A stretch of DNA of 64,000 nucleotides, from assembly GCA_035772735.1 (NCBI GenBank), contig JASDFA010000002.1:40940501-41004500 (forward strand), given 5' to 3'. Position numbers and translations under genes: made by a program. The notes under the pieces are model-generated. The model was not told the DNA's origin. It made no database searches and was given only the letters and a program-made list of their open reading frames with translations. How positions within the stretch are numbered: position 1 is the stretch's first letter; each line of letters begins with the position of its first letter. Positions 11,568 to 23,029 of the stretch are shown piece after piece. Source of the DNA: Datura wrightii (taxonomy: Eukaryota; Streptophyta; Magnoliopsida; Solanales; Solanaceae).

Positions 11568-13235
11568 ATTGTAGGATAGCCTTATAAATTTGTGTTGCCC
11601 CATGTTTCTCTCCTTGTTCAGCCTCAACCTCCTACTCAACAACTGGAGCCTCGGGAAACTCAACATCCTCCTCATGCTCGTGCTCAACAATCTCTTCCTC
11701 ATCTCAATTATTCTTTCTTTCTTCCGTTGAAGCTCAACTACAACTGGTAGAGGGGTATCAAATGTGGTCTTACCACTTCTAGTAATCACAGTCATGCAAT
11801 GACCATCATTCTTCAAATTTTGGACTATGTTGCTAGGTAGTGTTCCCTTTTGCCTAGGGTTCATGGATGCTGACAGTTGACCCAACTACTATTGAATCTT
11901 CTTGATAGTCGTGACATGTGACTCAACTCTCTAAACCGTGCTCGATATATCTCCACGGTTATCTTTCAGTTGCTCATCTATGGATCTAACCTTCTTTAGC
12001 ATCTCAGCCATCATGCTCTCAAACTTTGACAATCCAGCCTCCCCCTCACGTGCATTAGGAGGCAAATAAAATCCTACTCAGTCATTGCGGTAACCATCAT
12101 TCCTTCACCATTCCCCCTCTCGCTCACGACCTTGGCTTCCATATCTATAGCCATTCCAATTGTAATTGTCTTTGTATTGTTCCCGACCTTGGTTTCCATA
12201 ACCTTGGTGCCAACTGTCTCGTCTAGACATTGGGCATTGGCTTGAATACCTGCCACCTGGTTATCCAAGAAGTTTGCATCCTCCTTGGAATCTGAGTGCT
12301 CTGGCCCTGGTTCCTGTCCTTATGTTCCCACTACATTAACACTTAATGGATCCAGGGCCTATGATATGCTTCTTGAGTAGGTCCAATGATGTGAGCATAT
12401 GGGCCAATTTCTAATCACATTCATCATCCTTCCTTCATTGGTCTGCAATCAAACTAACAACATATGTACCAGTAGCTGCTTTCGCTTCCCGGGTGTACCA
12501 TGCTCTGTTTGTTTTCGTCAGTCTATCTAGAGAACTGGCATCTTGCTCCCAGGTATGGTTCATCAGTGCTCCTCCCACCAATGTGTCTACTACAGCTTTA
12601 GTACTGTTATACAGTGATCTGTAGAAAATCTCCAACAAACTGTCATTAGAAATATTTTGGTTTGGGCACTTGGTCAACTTCTTCTAGAATCTCAACCAGG
12701 TTTCATAAAGTGCCTCTGTCTTCAGTTGTCGAAAATTATATATTTCATCCTTAGGTTGCATAATCCTGGAGGGTGGAAAGAATCTCTCTAGTAAAGCTTG
12801 TTTGAGCTCCCTCCAGTTGGTAATTGAGTCATCTGGAAACTCTGATAACCATAAAGTGGCTTCCCCAGATAAAGAGAATGGGAATAGTCTTATCCTTATT
12901 ACGTCCTGGCTGACTCTGGGCAACTTGTATGCTTTTCATATTCCAACAAAGTTCATTAAGTGCAGGTTGGCATCATCAGTTGCATGACCACTAAGCACCC
13001 TCTTCATGTTCAACAATTGAATCATGGTGCTACTGATATCAAACTTTGATCCAGCAGGTAAATGTGGTGGTACATTAGCTCTGGTTGACCCCATTTCTTC
13101 AATGTCTGGGTCATCCTCATAAAAGAATTAAGGGGCATATATCTGGCCTCTGTTGTCCCTTCCATGGCAACCATCGTTGACAATCTCATCTCATGCATCA
13201 ACGGCTTCCTAAAGTGGACGTTGTCAATAAAGAAC
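11568..13235 (-). pseudogene. gag: Gag remnant of Athila/Tat-type element G
   Basis: Reading right to left, fragments appear in proper gag order: a start region near 13200, then FSLSGEATLWLSEFPDDS and LLERFFPPSRIM (12684-12923), CPNQNISNDSLLEIFYRSL and the TLVGGALM region (12435-12677), an Arg/Gly/Asn-rich stretch (12074-12268), and MNPRQKGTLPSN with VITRSGKTTFDTP (about 11745-11880). The last part corresponds to the gag-protease linker. Multiple stops and frame changes separate the pieces. The frame ends at 11568 where LTR H is inserted, so protease and pol, if ever present, lie outside the window. It belongs to the same broad lineage as A and F but is clearly a different family. Confidence 0.75.
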
Positions 13236-14853
13236 CCAACAAAGAGGTTGGGTTCCAACCCACAGGGAATAAAGTAAGAACTAGACTAATGCTGGTACTT
13301 AAACTTGTTGGTAAGTTATTTCCAAATTGGGGGGTTTAATTAAAAACAATAATAACACAAACTACAACTGTGGTTGTTATAAAGATTTGCAAGTAACTAG
13401 GGTAAGTGTTCCCCATGGATACATAACTACTTCGGATATACACGCGTGATCAATTCCAATGCTTACTTGTAGAACTGATAACTAGGGTTAATCGAAATGA
13501 CTAGTTCGTCCCTGTTGGATGACTATATTCCATCACCAAGTCAGGTCTTGTGAGAGATTTCAGAATAACCGTTATCAATATGTTCCAAATTAACTTTTCT
13601 GCAACCACAACTCAAGTCATACGATGATCATAAAAATTACGGCTTTGTTGTAATTCTCTTTTCCTAATCTCTACTTCTCTAGGCTCAAGCAAGTAGAGAA
13701 TTGGGGTAAGTCCTAATGTTGCACACCCATTAAGAAACATTTAAAGATTAAGATAATACAATACAAGTGTTTAGCATTGGTTTCAAATCACTTTGGGTAA
13801 CCTTATTTCAATAATCCATCATGGTTCCCACAATCCTAGTTCTGGAGGTTTTTGCCTCTCATGATTGTAAGATTGTAATTAGTATTCATAGAGAAAAACA
13901 TAATTAAGTACATACAATAATAATTGGAAGAAAACCTGCTTTGAATATTAATGAACAAAATCAAGAACAATTGAGAAAACCAAGTATTGATCTCAAGAAT
14001 TTCTCTCCAAAACATAATAATAATTCACAAACAATTAACTAAAAACCTTCTCTCAATGTAATCACACATCTACTGATATGTTCTCCTATTAAAAAAACAT
14101 AAAAGGTATTTATACAGACATCAAAAACCTTTTCCTAAGCTAACAGAAAAAGTTTTCCACATCTGGCACCGACTCGTCATATGACTCATAATAGGATTGT
14201 ATGGGTCATACCTTTCCTCGTACTTTTCTTGGTTGCTGTAGAACTGATTAAGTGTTGGCAATAGGTACGACTTGTACAATGGTCCTACGGGTCGTACAAT
14301 CCATCCATGGCTTGACTTTGAGAACGTTGACATCTTCTGAAGTTTTCTATGAGTGTTATGGTACACCTCGTACCTTGCTCCTATGACTCGTAATTGCTTG
14401 TTGCATCTTGAGTTCTGCTAAGTCTTTTAAGAATCACTAAATCTCCCCACATCTTCTAGTACGGATTGTAGGTATATTATATGATCCGTGGGTTCCATCC
14501 GTACCAGGGGACTTCTTGTGCAAATTTTCTTTGAAGTTTTCCACGACTCTAGTTACGGCTCGTACCATCTTGGTACGGCTCGTACTGAGAGTCGTACTTT
14601 GCCTTCACATTGTTTTAGCCTTCTGATTTTTCCATAAGTCTCAGTATGTCTCGTACAATCTAGGTACGACTTGTACTGAGATTAGTCTTGGCTAATTTTC
14701 TGCACTTTTATGCATTTTTTCAACATTTTTTCTCCAACACCTATTTTCCCTGAAAACAAAGTGAAAACACCTCATATCCGTATAAAGATACCTAAGTCCA
14801 TGCTATTTTCTTAGTTTTAAGCGTCAAAAGTGCTGTAAAGTCACAACACATCA
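13236..14853 (-). mobile_element. 5' LTR of element G
   Basis: It lies directly upstream (in the minus sense) of the G gag. Its sense start is placed at TGATGTGTTGTGACTTTACA (14853), because the flanking AGAGTATGTGATC resumes the C-family LTR sequence also seen at 29669. The sense 3' end near 13240-13265 has the CCCTGTGGGTT word typical of Athila/Tat LTR ends. No tRNA-Asp primer site remains next to it. The U3 (14160-14690) is filled with repeats of GTACGACTCGTAC-like words. The exact 3' edge is uncertain. Confidence 0.6.
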
Positions 14854-15185
14854 AGAGTATGTGATCAGTACTTGAAATGTATTGAGTATGCAAGGTAAGT
14901 AAAATATGTTGCGTAAGTATAAACTGAAATCATGCATATAATCATAAATCATAAGATCATGAGAGTAAGGAAAGCATGCTGATATGTGAAAACATGTATA
15001 GTCATAAATTGAATTTTATATCTGAATAGAATGACCCAAAGCTGAAAATAGAATCATATGGCTTGTTATAACTGAAATCATAATTAAACGCTTATGAACT
15101 GATCATTGGGTCAAACCTATAGAAAACAAAACACAGGTCGTAACATGCATAACTGAAATCATAAGGAACAATGGGAGACTCATCA
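14854..15185 (-). mobile_element. LTR C1, first visible segment
   Basis: This piece of a minus-strand LTR is homologous to 29669-30018 (GAGTATGTG-TCAGTACTT, TGGGAGACTCATCAT). It is bounded on the left by element G and on the right by element B. The target CATCA at 15181-15185 was duplicated by B. Confidence 0.75.
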
Positions 15186-17768
15186 TGTTATACCCCGTAG
15201 AATTTCCGGCACCTAAATGACCTATTCGCACGTTGGTTAAGCATATTTGAAGGCCATACGTGCTAGAGAAAGGCTCGGGAAAAGATCGGACGAGAAACAT
15301 GTCGAACCATCGCGGAAGGAGCCGAGGCAGAGCCCCTCCGCGATGGCAGCGTGTCACGGAGGTGAAGCCTCCGCGTTGGCTCCGTGACACGTTGGCCTTG
15401 TCCAGGCCCAAGTATATAAAGCCCCACTTCGGTTTTAAATGATTAAACACTTATAAAAATTCCAGAAACAGAGAGGAAAACGCAGGAGAAGGGAAAGGAA
15501 CGAAGAAGTAATATAATTTTCGTCTGATTACGCTGCTAAACGTTGTCCAAACTCAAATTAACCTCAGATACCGAGGTATTTAGCAGCAGAGAGCATTCCT
15601 ACGGATTTAGTTTCGTGAAATACGGCCGACGAATCGTCGAGCTACCGAGCTAAGGTAAGTGGAATTGCTCTAAACTAGTGTCTATGTGTTCCTAGCTGTG
15701 AAGTGAATATTTCTCCCTTCTGGACCTCTGAAAAATAGCGAGTTTTCAAGTGTCTTTCGATAAGCCTAAGTTTAGGCTATAAACTATATCGAAAGTGACA
15801 TTGCTCTTTACAATAAAGTTGTATTTAGTATTAATTGACATATTTATGAATGCAGTTGGGAGAAAATAGTTGAAGTACCGGCCGAGCCTCGTCCGACAGA
15901 CGGATAGTTCGAGGATAAGGTATGTAAAGCTAGTTCCCTCGGCAAGTTAGTAATCTCGGGACAGTACAGTAATTTAAAGTCCAGTAGAATGTCAGAAGCC
16001 ATGTATTGTGTTTATTACGAATGTTGGTACGATATTAGAAGCATCAGGTTATAACTTGCGCAAAACTTGCTGGAGCGATATAGATTCTAATATAAGTATT
16101 AGGAATTCCACAGCATGCTCAGTATGTGATCTGACACAGGATGTTAGGATATCATTGTTTTCAGTTGAAACCCAGTAAAGTGATGTAATACCTGTAAGAC
16201 ATCTCAGAAATAGAATGATAAGTTAAAATGAAGTTGGAAAGCATGTTAGGAATAGTAAATCATGTTACTATAGAAACTCAGTATACAGCATAGTTTTCAG
16301 CAGAAATACTATATCATGTTCAGCATTAGACCCAGTGCAGTCTGGCAGAAGACTATATTATACATATATACTGTTACCAGCCTCAGCATGTGTTAAGTAC
16401 GTACATATTACCATCACTAGCTCAGCATATAGTATATACAAATACTTTACCACTATTAGCTTCAGTATGTAGGACATGCAGATAGTATTACTAGTTGAGA
16501 CTGTTGTATTGTTTGGGGTTGGACTACCTAGCATCCATGACCGCCCCAAGGTTGATAGCTGTATCGACTCGTCCGCCAGAGGGCGAGGATACGTCACTCT
16601 ACGGAGTGGTATGCCGTCCCATAGGGGACAAAGATGGGATGCCAGTTTTCCCCATATTTGTGCCTTGATCGGCCCTTACACAACCCTGTCTAGCGGATAC
16701 GCCCGGGTGTTGATTCAGGAGTCCTCCGGACTCAGATGCAGTTATAGTCAGGGGCTCAGCGAGCCCAAGTGCATACCCAGGGGACCGGCGGGATGCTTAT
16801 AGCTATTATAGGAGATGGGATGACCAGGGTAGGGGTATAGATTTTGTGCTGGTTGTACCCCTCGGCTTATGGGGGCCGGGTAAGGTTTGTGTGTGCTATG
16901 TATGTTATGATATGTTGTGCCGTGTTATAGTAGATACGAGTGGATCGACAGTGGAACGATAAATCCTCTGGTATGACTCCTGCTCCTTCCAGTATAATTA
17001 AGAGAAGGTATGACTTATATTATCAGACAGTTAATCTATTCCCTCCTACTTCAGTTTCATCAGTTGTATTGTTGTTTTTAGATATTTCTTTCAGTTATTG
17101 CTTTACATACTCAGTACCAGTGGTACTGACGCCCGGTGGGGTGCTGCGTTACTTGCCTGCAGGTACTCATAGACGAGCAGGCGATACCACGTGATTCCTG
17201 TCAGCGATCGAGTATTCAGCTCCTGTCATCCGGAGACTGAATTCCAGAGGTGTATTTCGTTTTCTTTTGTTGTATAGTACGGGTAGGTCGGGGCCCTGTC
17301 CCGATCATTTTTATGGTTATTCCTAGAGGCTTGCAGTCTGTATATATTTCCCTGTGGTCAGATGAGTCGGTCATGTGAGGCCGTGCAGTTGTATAGTTGT
17401 TAGTACTTGTGTTTCCTTTATGTTGGCCGTGTGGGGCCATAGTTCGACAGTAGTGGTGACCTTGCTGGTCACATAGCTATCCATTACTTCATCGTTAAGT
17501 TATAGATAAGTAGACAGCATGGTGGCCTTGTCGGCCCGCATAGGTTTCCCCATATTGATATGTTTCTGGTCAGCTGTTAGTACAGGTACAGGAGGCTAAA
17601 GGCCAATGGGCCGGGGGCTGTGTTTACAACCGTTATATAGCCCTTTGTTTCCAGAAATGTGAGTTAGAGCCAGCCAGGCACCAGATGTGCCCAGGCTTAG
17701 CAGTCCAGTAGTTCAGGTCCTAGTAGGGCACCAGGTGCCAGTCATATCCCCCAAGGCGGGGTGTGACA
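15186..17768 (+). mobile_element. 5' LTR of element B
   Basis: It starts TGTTATACCCCG and ends GGGTGTGACA. The TATA box is at 15413-15420, with a GC-rich palindromic cassette just upstream. The R/U5 region contains several ATGs and GTAAG-type donor-like sites but no long ORF. Confidence 0.95.
15307..15420 (+). promoter_or_regulatory. U3 palindromic cassette and TATA box of the B LTR
   Basis: Two perfect palindromes lie in tandem. CCATCGCGGA (15307-15316) pairs with TCCGCGATGG (15337-15346). GTGTCACGGAG (15351-15361) pairs with CTCCGTGACAC (15380-15390). TATATAAA follows at 15413-15420. The same cassette, with a few substitutions, lies in the 3' LTR at 23151-23264. Confidence 0.65.
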
Positions 17769-17772
17769 AACT

Positions 17773-17784
17773 TGGTATCAGAGC
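17773..17784 (+). other. Primer binding site (tRNA-iMet), element B
   Basis: TGGTATCAGAGC lies four bases after the LTR end. It is complementary to the 3' end of plant initiator tRNA-Met and would prime minus-strand DNA synthesis. Confidence 0.9.
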
Positions 17785-17982
17785 CAAGTTGTATCCCAGG
17801 GAGTCTGCAAGCCGTGCTAAGTAGAGTCCTGTCCATGGATGTGTTGTGCACCACATACTATGTGTAGGAGGCTGCAAGGCATGATAGGATGGTTGTCTTT
17901 TATTCTTATTCACTCGTGCTGTAGAGCGGTACAATATAGGGTTGAGTCCCTAAAAGCTTACTATATTCTTTGGTTACAGATA

Positions 17983-19581
17983 ATGTCAGATCAGCGACAT
18001 CCTATCACAGGTCGGAGCTTAGATATTGCAGCAGGGGAAGGCACCAGCAGGATGCCTCACCCTCGTTTAGAAATAGCCCGATCAGAGGGCACTACAGAGG
18101 CATCATCCCAGCCTTCTCAGCAGTCTCCACCACATCAGGAGCCACTAGGGGCGACACTACCTCCAGCAGTCCCTATACCGACACCTTCCGACCAGGAGGT
18201 TAGGAGTGCGGTAGTTGTGTTAGCACAGATGATGGCGGCTCAGCGTCAGCCGATGCCGTCTACAGTTGCGGAGCCGTTAGGAGGGCCCGGCAGTTCGAGG
18301 GTCCGAGAGTTCTTGGCTCTGAATCCCTCACAGTTTACAGGTACGGACCGGATAGAGGACCCTCAGGATTTTCTGGATCAAATGCAGAGAATCTTCAGGG
18401 TTATGCATGCCACGCCTACAGAATCAGTTGAATTGGCAGCATTTCGGTTACAGGACATCGCCGTGTTGTGGTATGAAAGCTGGGAAAGGTCCCGAGGGAG
18501 AGATGTTTCCCCTCCGACCTGGTCCAGGTTCTCAGGAGCTTTTCTGGATCATTATCTGCCGCGGGAGATTCGACAGGCCCGGGTAGACCAGTTCCTACAT
18601 TTGGAGCAGGGGGCCATGAGTGTTTGGGAATATTCCTTGCGGTTTGATTCTTTGGCCCGGTATGCACCGGCCTTTGTTGATACCATGGCATCCAGAGTGC
18701 ACCGTTTTATTATGGGGTTGAATCCAGAATATTTTGAGACTTGTATTACAGCCACACTGCGAGAGGACATGGACATTGCTCGAGTTCAGGCATTCCCCCA
18801 GAATATTGAGGGCATCAGACAACGACATCGGGAGATTAGGAGGGTCAATCAGGAGCAGCGTCGCCGGGACAGGCCAGTTAAGTTACAGAGGGAGTCCCGG
18901 GGAGGACCCAGGCCACGATTGTTAGACATGCCGCCCAGGCCTCCGCCTCCGCCACAGCCGCAGGGGGGTAGATTCAGCCGCAGGGGGCAGACAGAGACTG
19001 GCAGAGGCTCCCAGATGGCAGATTCACCATTACAGAGGAGGGTGGAGCAGAGTAGGTATACCCTACCACTTTTCCCTATATGCAGTCGACGCCATCCTGG
19101 AGCATGCAGATATGGCTCCACCGCATGTTATAATTGTGGCCAAGAAGGCCATTTGATGAAAGATTGCCTAGCCAGAGGCCGAGAGGACCGAGATAGTCAG
19201 GATAGGGCATCTGCAGGGTCACGAGCCACAGCATCCTCGACTGGGCGCAGGCCCTTAGTTTCAGCAGGCAGGGGTCGGGGCAGATCAGAGGCCTCCAGTA
19301 CAGGTGCGGGTCCAAGCCGCACATATGCCTTACCAGGGAGGCAAGATTCAGAAGCGTCGCCTGGTGTTGTGACAGGTATGCTAACTATCTGCTCACACCC
19401 TGCTTATGTGTTGATTGATCCAGGGTCTACTTTGTCCTACATTACTCCATTTGTGGCACGAAAGTTTAGTATTGCACCAGAATTATTGCAGCAGCCCTTC
19501 TTAGTATCCACGCCCGTCGGTGACTCTATCACAGCTAGCCGAATCTACCGCGGGTGTACAGTAGAGGTTGCTGACCGTTAG
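17983..19581 (+). pseudogene. gag-pro: Element B gag and protease
   Basis: ATG 17983 (MSDQRHPITGRS) is preferred over the in-frame ATG at 17839, whose extra 48 residues read like leader sequence. Residues about 107-310 are the gag core (LALNPSQFTG, LWYESWERSRG, YLPREIRQARVDQFLHLEQG, YSLRFDSLARYAP), which assembles the particle. A zinc knuckle, CYNCGQEGHLMKDC, at about residues 382-395 binds the genomic RNA. The aspartic protease begins near residue 475 with IDPGST; the catalytic Asp codon is at 19417. TAG at 19579-19581 cuts the polyprotein inside the protease; the same frame continues directly beyond it (TTVDLVKLEMIDFDAIMGMD), so this is a point nonsense change and not the natural end. Confidence 0.92.
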
Positions 19582-22500
19582 ACCACAGTAGATCTGGTCA
19601 AGTTAGAAATGATAGACTTCGATGCCATAATGGGTATGGATCGGTTAGTACCGTGTTTTGCCAACGTTGAATGTTGGACCAAGACGGTCCGATTCCACTT
19701 CCCAGGAGAAGCAGTGCGGGAGTGGAAGGGCAACACCGCTACGCCAAAAGGTAGGTTTATTTCCTACCTTCAGGCAAGAAAGTTGATATCTAAGGGATGT
19801 ATTTACCATCTGGTCAGAGTCCAGGATGTCCAAGCAGAATTTCCGATGCTCCAGTCTGTTCCAGTGGTGAACGAATTCCCTGATGTGTTCCCAGATGAGT
19901 TACCTGGTATTCCCCCAGAAAGGGAAATAGACTTTGCTATTGACTTATTATCAGGCACTCAGCCGATATCGATTCCTCCCTATCGTATGGCTCCGGCAGA
20001 ACTCAGAGAATTAAAGGAGCAGTTGAAAGATTTATTGGATAAAGGTTTCATCAGGCCGAGTACTTCACCGTGGGGTGCGCCAGTTTTATTTGTGAGGAAG
20101 AAAGATGGCTCGCTTCGAATGTGCATAGATTATCGGCAATTAAACAAAGTTACAGTAAAGAACAAGTACCCGCTCCCCAGAATTGATGACTTATTTGATC
20201 AGTTGCAGGGAGCCAGATACTTTTCTAAGATTGACTTGCGGTCCGGATATCACCAGGTCCGAGTACGTGAGAGAGATATTCCTAAGACAGCGTTCAGGAC
20301 CCGATATGGACATTTTGAATTTCTAGTCATGTCCTTTGGGTTAACGAATGCCCCGGCAGTCTTCATGGACCTGATGAACAGTATTTTTAGACCTTTCCTG
20401 GACTTGTTCGAGATGGTATTCATTGATGACATTCTGGTGTATTCTCGCTCTGAAGTAGATCACCGGACTCATTTGCGGACAGTGCTCCAGATTCTCAGGG
20501 ACCGTCAGCTGTATGCTAAATTTTCTAAGTGTGAATTCTTGCTTAACTCAGTGGCATTTTTAGGGCATATCGTGTTGGATGCTGGTATACAGGTAGATAA
20601 GCAGAAAATAGAAGCAGTTAAGTCATGGCCTAGGCCTACCACTCCGACTGAAGTTCGTAGCTTTCTGGGGTTGGCAGGATATTACAGGAGGTTCATTGAA
20701 GGGTTCTCGACCATTGCGGCACCCCTAACCAAATTGACACAGAAAGCAGCAAAGTTTCAATGGACATAGGCATGCGAGCAGAGCTTCCAGGAACTGAAAG
20801 ACAAATTAACCTCCGCCCCAGTATTAGCATTACCGGAAGGCACAGAAGGTTATTCAGTCTATTGCGACGCGTCAGGCGTAGGGTTAGGTTGTGTGTTGAT
20901 GTAGCATGGTAGAGTAATTGCATATGCTTCCAGACAGCTGAGGAAACACGAAAAGAATTACCCTACCCACGACCTGGAATTGGCCGCAGTAATCCACGCC
21001 TTAAAGATATGGAGGCATTACCTGTACGGCGTCCATTTTGATATTTACACAGATCATAAGAGCCTACAGTACATCTTCACTCAGAGGGAGTTGAATCTAC
21101 GACAACGCCGCTGGTTGGAGCTGTTAAAAGATTATGATGTGAATATTCTATACCACCCCGGAAAAGCTAATGTTGTAGCAGATGCCCTGAGCCGTAAGTC
21201 AATGGGGAGTATGGCGTATTTGCGACCTGAGAAACGGAAGTTAGCCAAAGAAATTCATCAGTTAGCTGGTTTAGCCGTTCGAGTAATGGAAACAGAAAAT
21301 AATATAGCAGTAATTCAGAATTCTGCTGTGTCATCATTAGTTACAGAAGTAAAAGAACGACAGTACGAGGACCCTGATTTAGTCCAGCTCAGAGATAGAA
21401 TTCAGAAAGGTAAGGAGTCAGATTTCCAAATGACTGAGGATGATGTGCTACGCTGTAAGGGCCGCCTCTGTGTCCCGAATGTTTCAGGGCTTCGCGGGCG
21501 GATCATTCATGAGGTACATTACGCTCGCTATTCCCTTCATCCAGGAGCGACGAAGATGTACCACGACATCAGAGACATCTACTGGTGGCCAGGTATGAAA
21601 GCTGAGATAGCTGAATTTGTATCTAGATGTTCTAACTGTCAGCAGGTGAAAGCGGAGCACCAGAAACCGGGCGGTTTGACGCAAGATATAACGGTGCCTA
21701 TGTGGAAATGGGAAACAATAAACATGGATTTTGTAACAGGGTTACCCCGTACCAGATGCAGAAATGATTCCATTTGGGTAATAGTTGACAGGCTAACAAA
21801 ATCAGCTCATTTTCTGCCAGTGAAGGCTACCTTCTCGGCTGAGGACTATGCCGAATTATATATCAAAGAAATAGTTAGATTGCATGGAGTGCCGGTATCC
21901 ATCATTTCAGATAGGGGAGCACAGTTTACAGCTAGATTCTGGCAGTCCTTCCAGAGGGGTTTGGGAACGCAGATCAATTTATCACAGCATTCCACCCCCA
22001 GACAGATGGGCAAGCTGAGCGGACTATCCAAACACTCGAAGATATGCTACGAGCGTGTGTGTTAGATTTTGGGGGTAGCTGGGATGAGCATCTTTCGTTG
22101 ATTGAATTTGCTTATAATAACTGTTATCATTCAGCTATCCAGATGGCGCCTTTCGAGGCGTTATACGGGCGAAAATATAGATCGCCGGTGGGCTGGTTTG
22201 AAATAGGAGAATTAGCATTGGTTGGCCCAGACATTGTTCGGCAGTCAGAGGAAAAGATAAAGCTTATCCAAGAACGTTTACTGACTGCTCAGAGCCGCCA
22301 GAAGTCTTATGCAGATATGCGGCCCAGAAATCTAGAATTTGCGGTAAATGACTGGGTATATCTGAAGGTGTCTCCAATGAAAGGGGTAATGAGATTTGGC
22401 AAGAAAAGCAAGCTTAGCCCGAGATTCATTGGGCCATATCAGATTCGGCGAAGAATACGCCGAGTTGCATACGAATTAAACTTGCCTCCGGAGTTAGCAT

Positions 22501-22766
22501 CTGTTCACCCAGTATTCCATGTATCTATGTTGAGGAAGTTCGTAGGGGACCCTTCTACAGTAGTTCTAGTTCAGGATGTCCAGGTCACAGAAGAGTTAGC
22601 ATATGAAGAGGTTCCAGTAGCTATTTTAGACAGACAGATTCGCAGGTTGAGGACTAAAGATGTTGCATCTGTCAAAGTATTGTGGTGTAACAGGAACCGT
22701 GAGGAAATGACGTGGGAAGCTGAAGAAGATATGAAAGCCAGATACCCTCACATATTTCAAGCCTAG
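19582..22766 (+). pseudogene. pol: Element B pol: RT, RNase H, integrase, chromodomain-like tail
   Basis: The frame is continuous with gag-pro except for TAG at 20767-20769, TAG at 20902-20904 and a one-base loss near 21985 that shifts the rest of integrase. RT carries FSKIDLRSGYHQ (about 20221), VMSFGLTNAP and the catalytic box FIDD (20419-20430). RNase H has YCDASG (Asp codon 20866), DLELAAV and YTDHKSLQYIF. Integrase has the HHCC finger (HPGATKMYHD to CSNC, about 21530-21640) and the catalytic residues Asp (21727), Asp (21910) and Glu (22017). The GPY-type segment (FIGPYQIRRRI) is followed by ILDRQIRRLRTKDVASVKVL and TWEAEEDM, a divergent chromodomain of the Tekay/Del style that may target chromatin. 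All catalytic residues survive; only the reading frame is broken. Confidence 0.92.
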
Positions 22767-23029
22767 TCAGGCGACAGGTATGTTTGTATTATTACTTATG
22801 CAGTACCTTATAGTTGTATGTGTGTGAATGAGAAAGATTGATACTTAGTTATCCAGTGGATCTTAAAATATTGCGTGCAGTACCTGTGTTAGACTTTTCT
22901 GCATTTCAGGTTTTTACTATAGTCCATATTACAGGGGAACCTCTGCCGAAATTTTTCTAGAAAGTAAGTTAAGTAGTCCTCGAGATAGCAGTGTACATTC
23001 GAGGACGAATGTTCTTAAGGGGGGGAGAA
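22767..23029 (+). other. Element B 3' untranslated region with AGGA hairpin and polypurine tract
   Basis: Arms ACATTCG (22995-23001) and CGAATGT (23006-23012) enclose AGGA. The purine tract AAGGGGGGGAGAA (about 23017-23029) abuts the 3' LTR and primes plus-strand synthesis. The rest is noncoding. Confidence 0.75.

Noticed and set aside
16476..16802. 108-residue ORF inside the B 5' LTR, partly repeated at 24588-24806
   Set aside because: The two LTR copies do not keep the same frame, which argues against coding.
18416..18828. Overlapping minus-strand ORFs inside element B gag
   Set aside because: They are shadows of the plus-strand gag frame without independent motifs.
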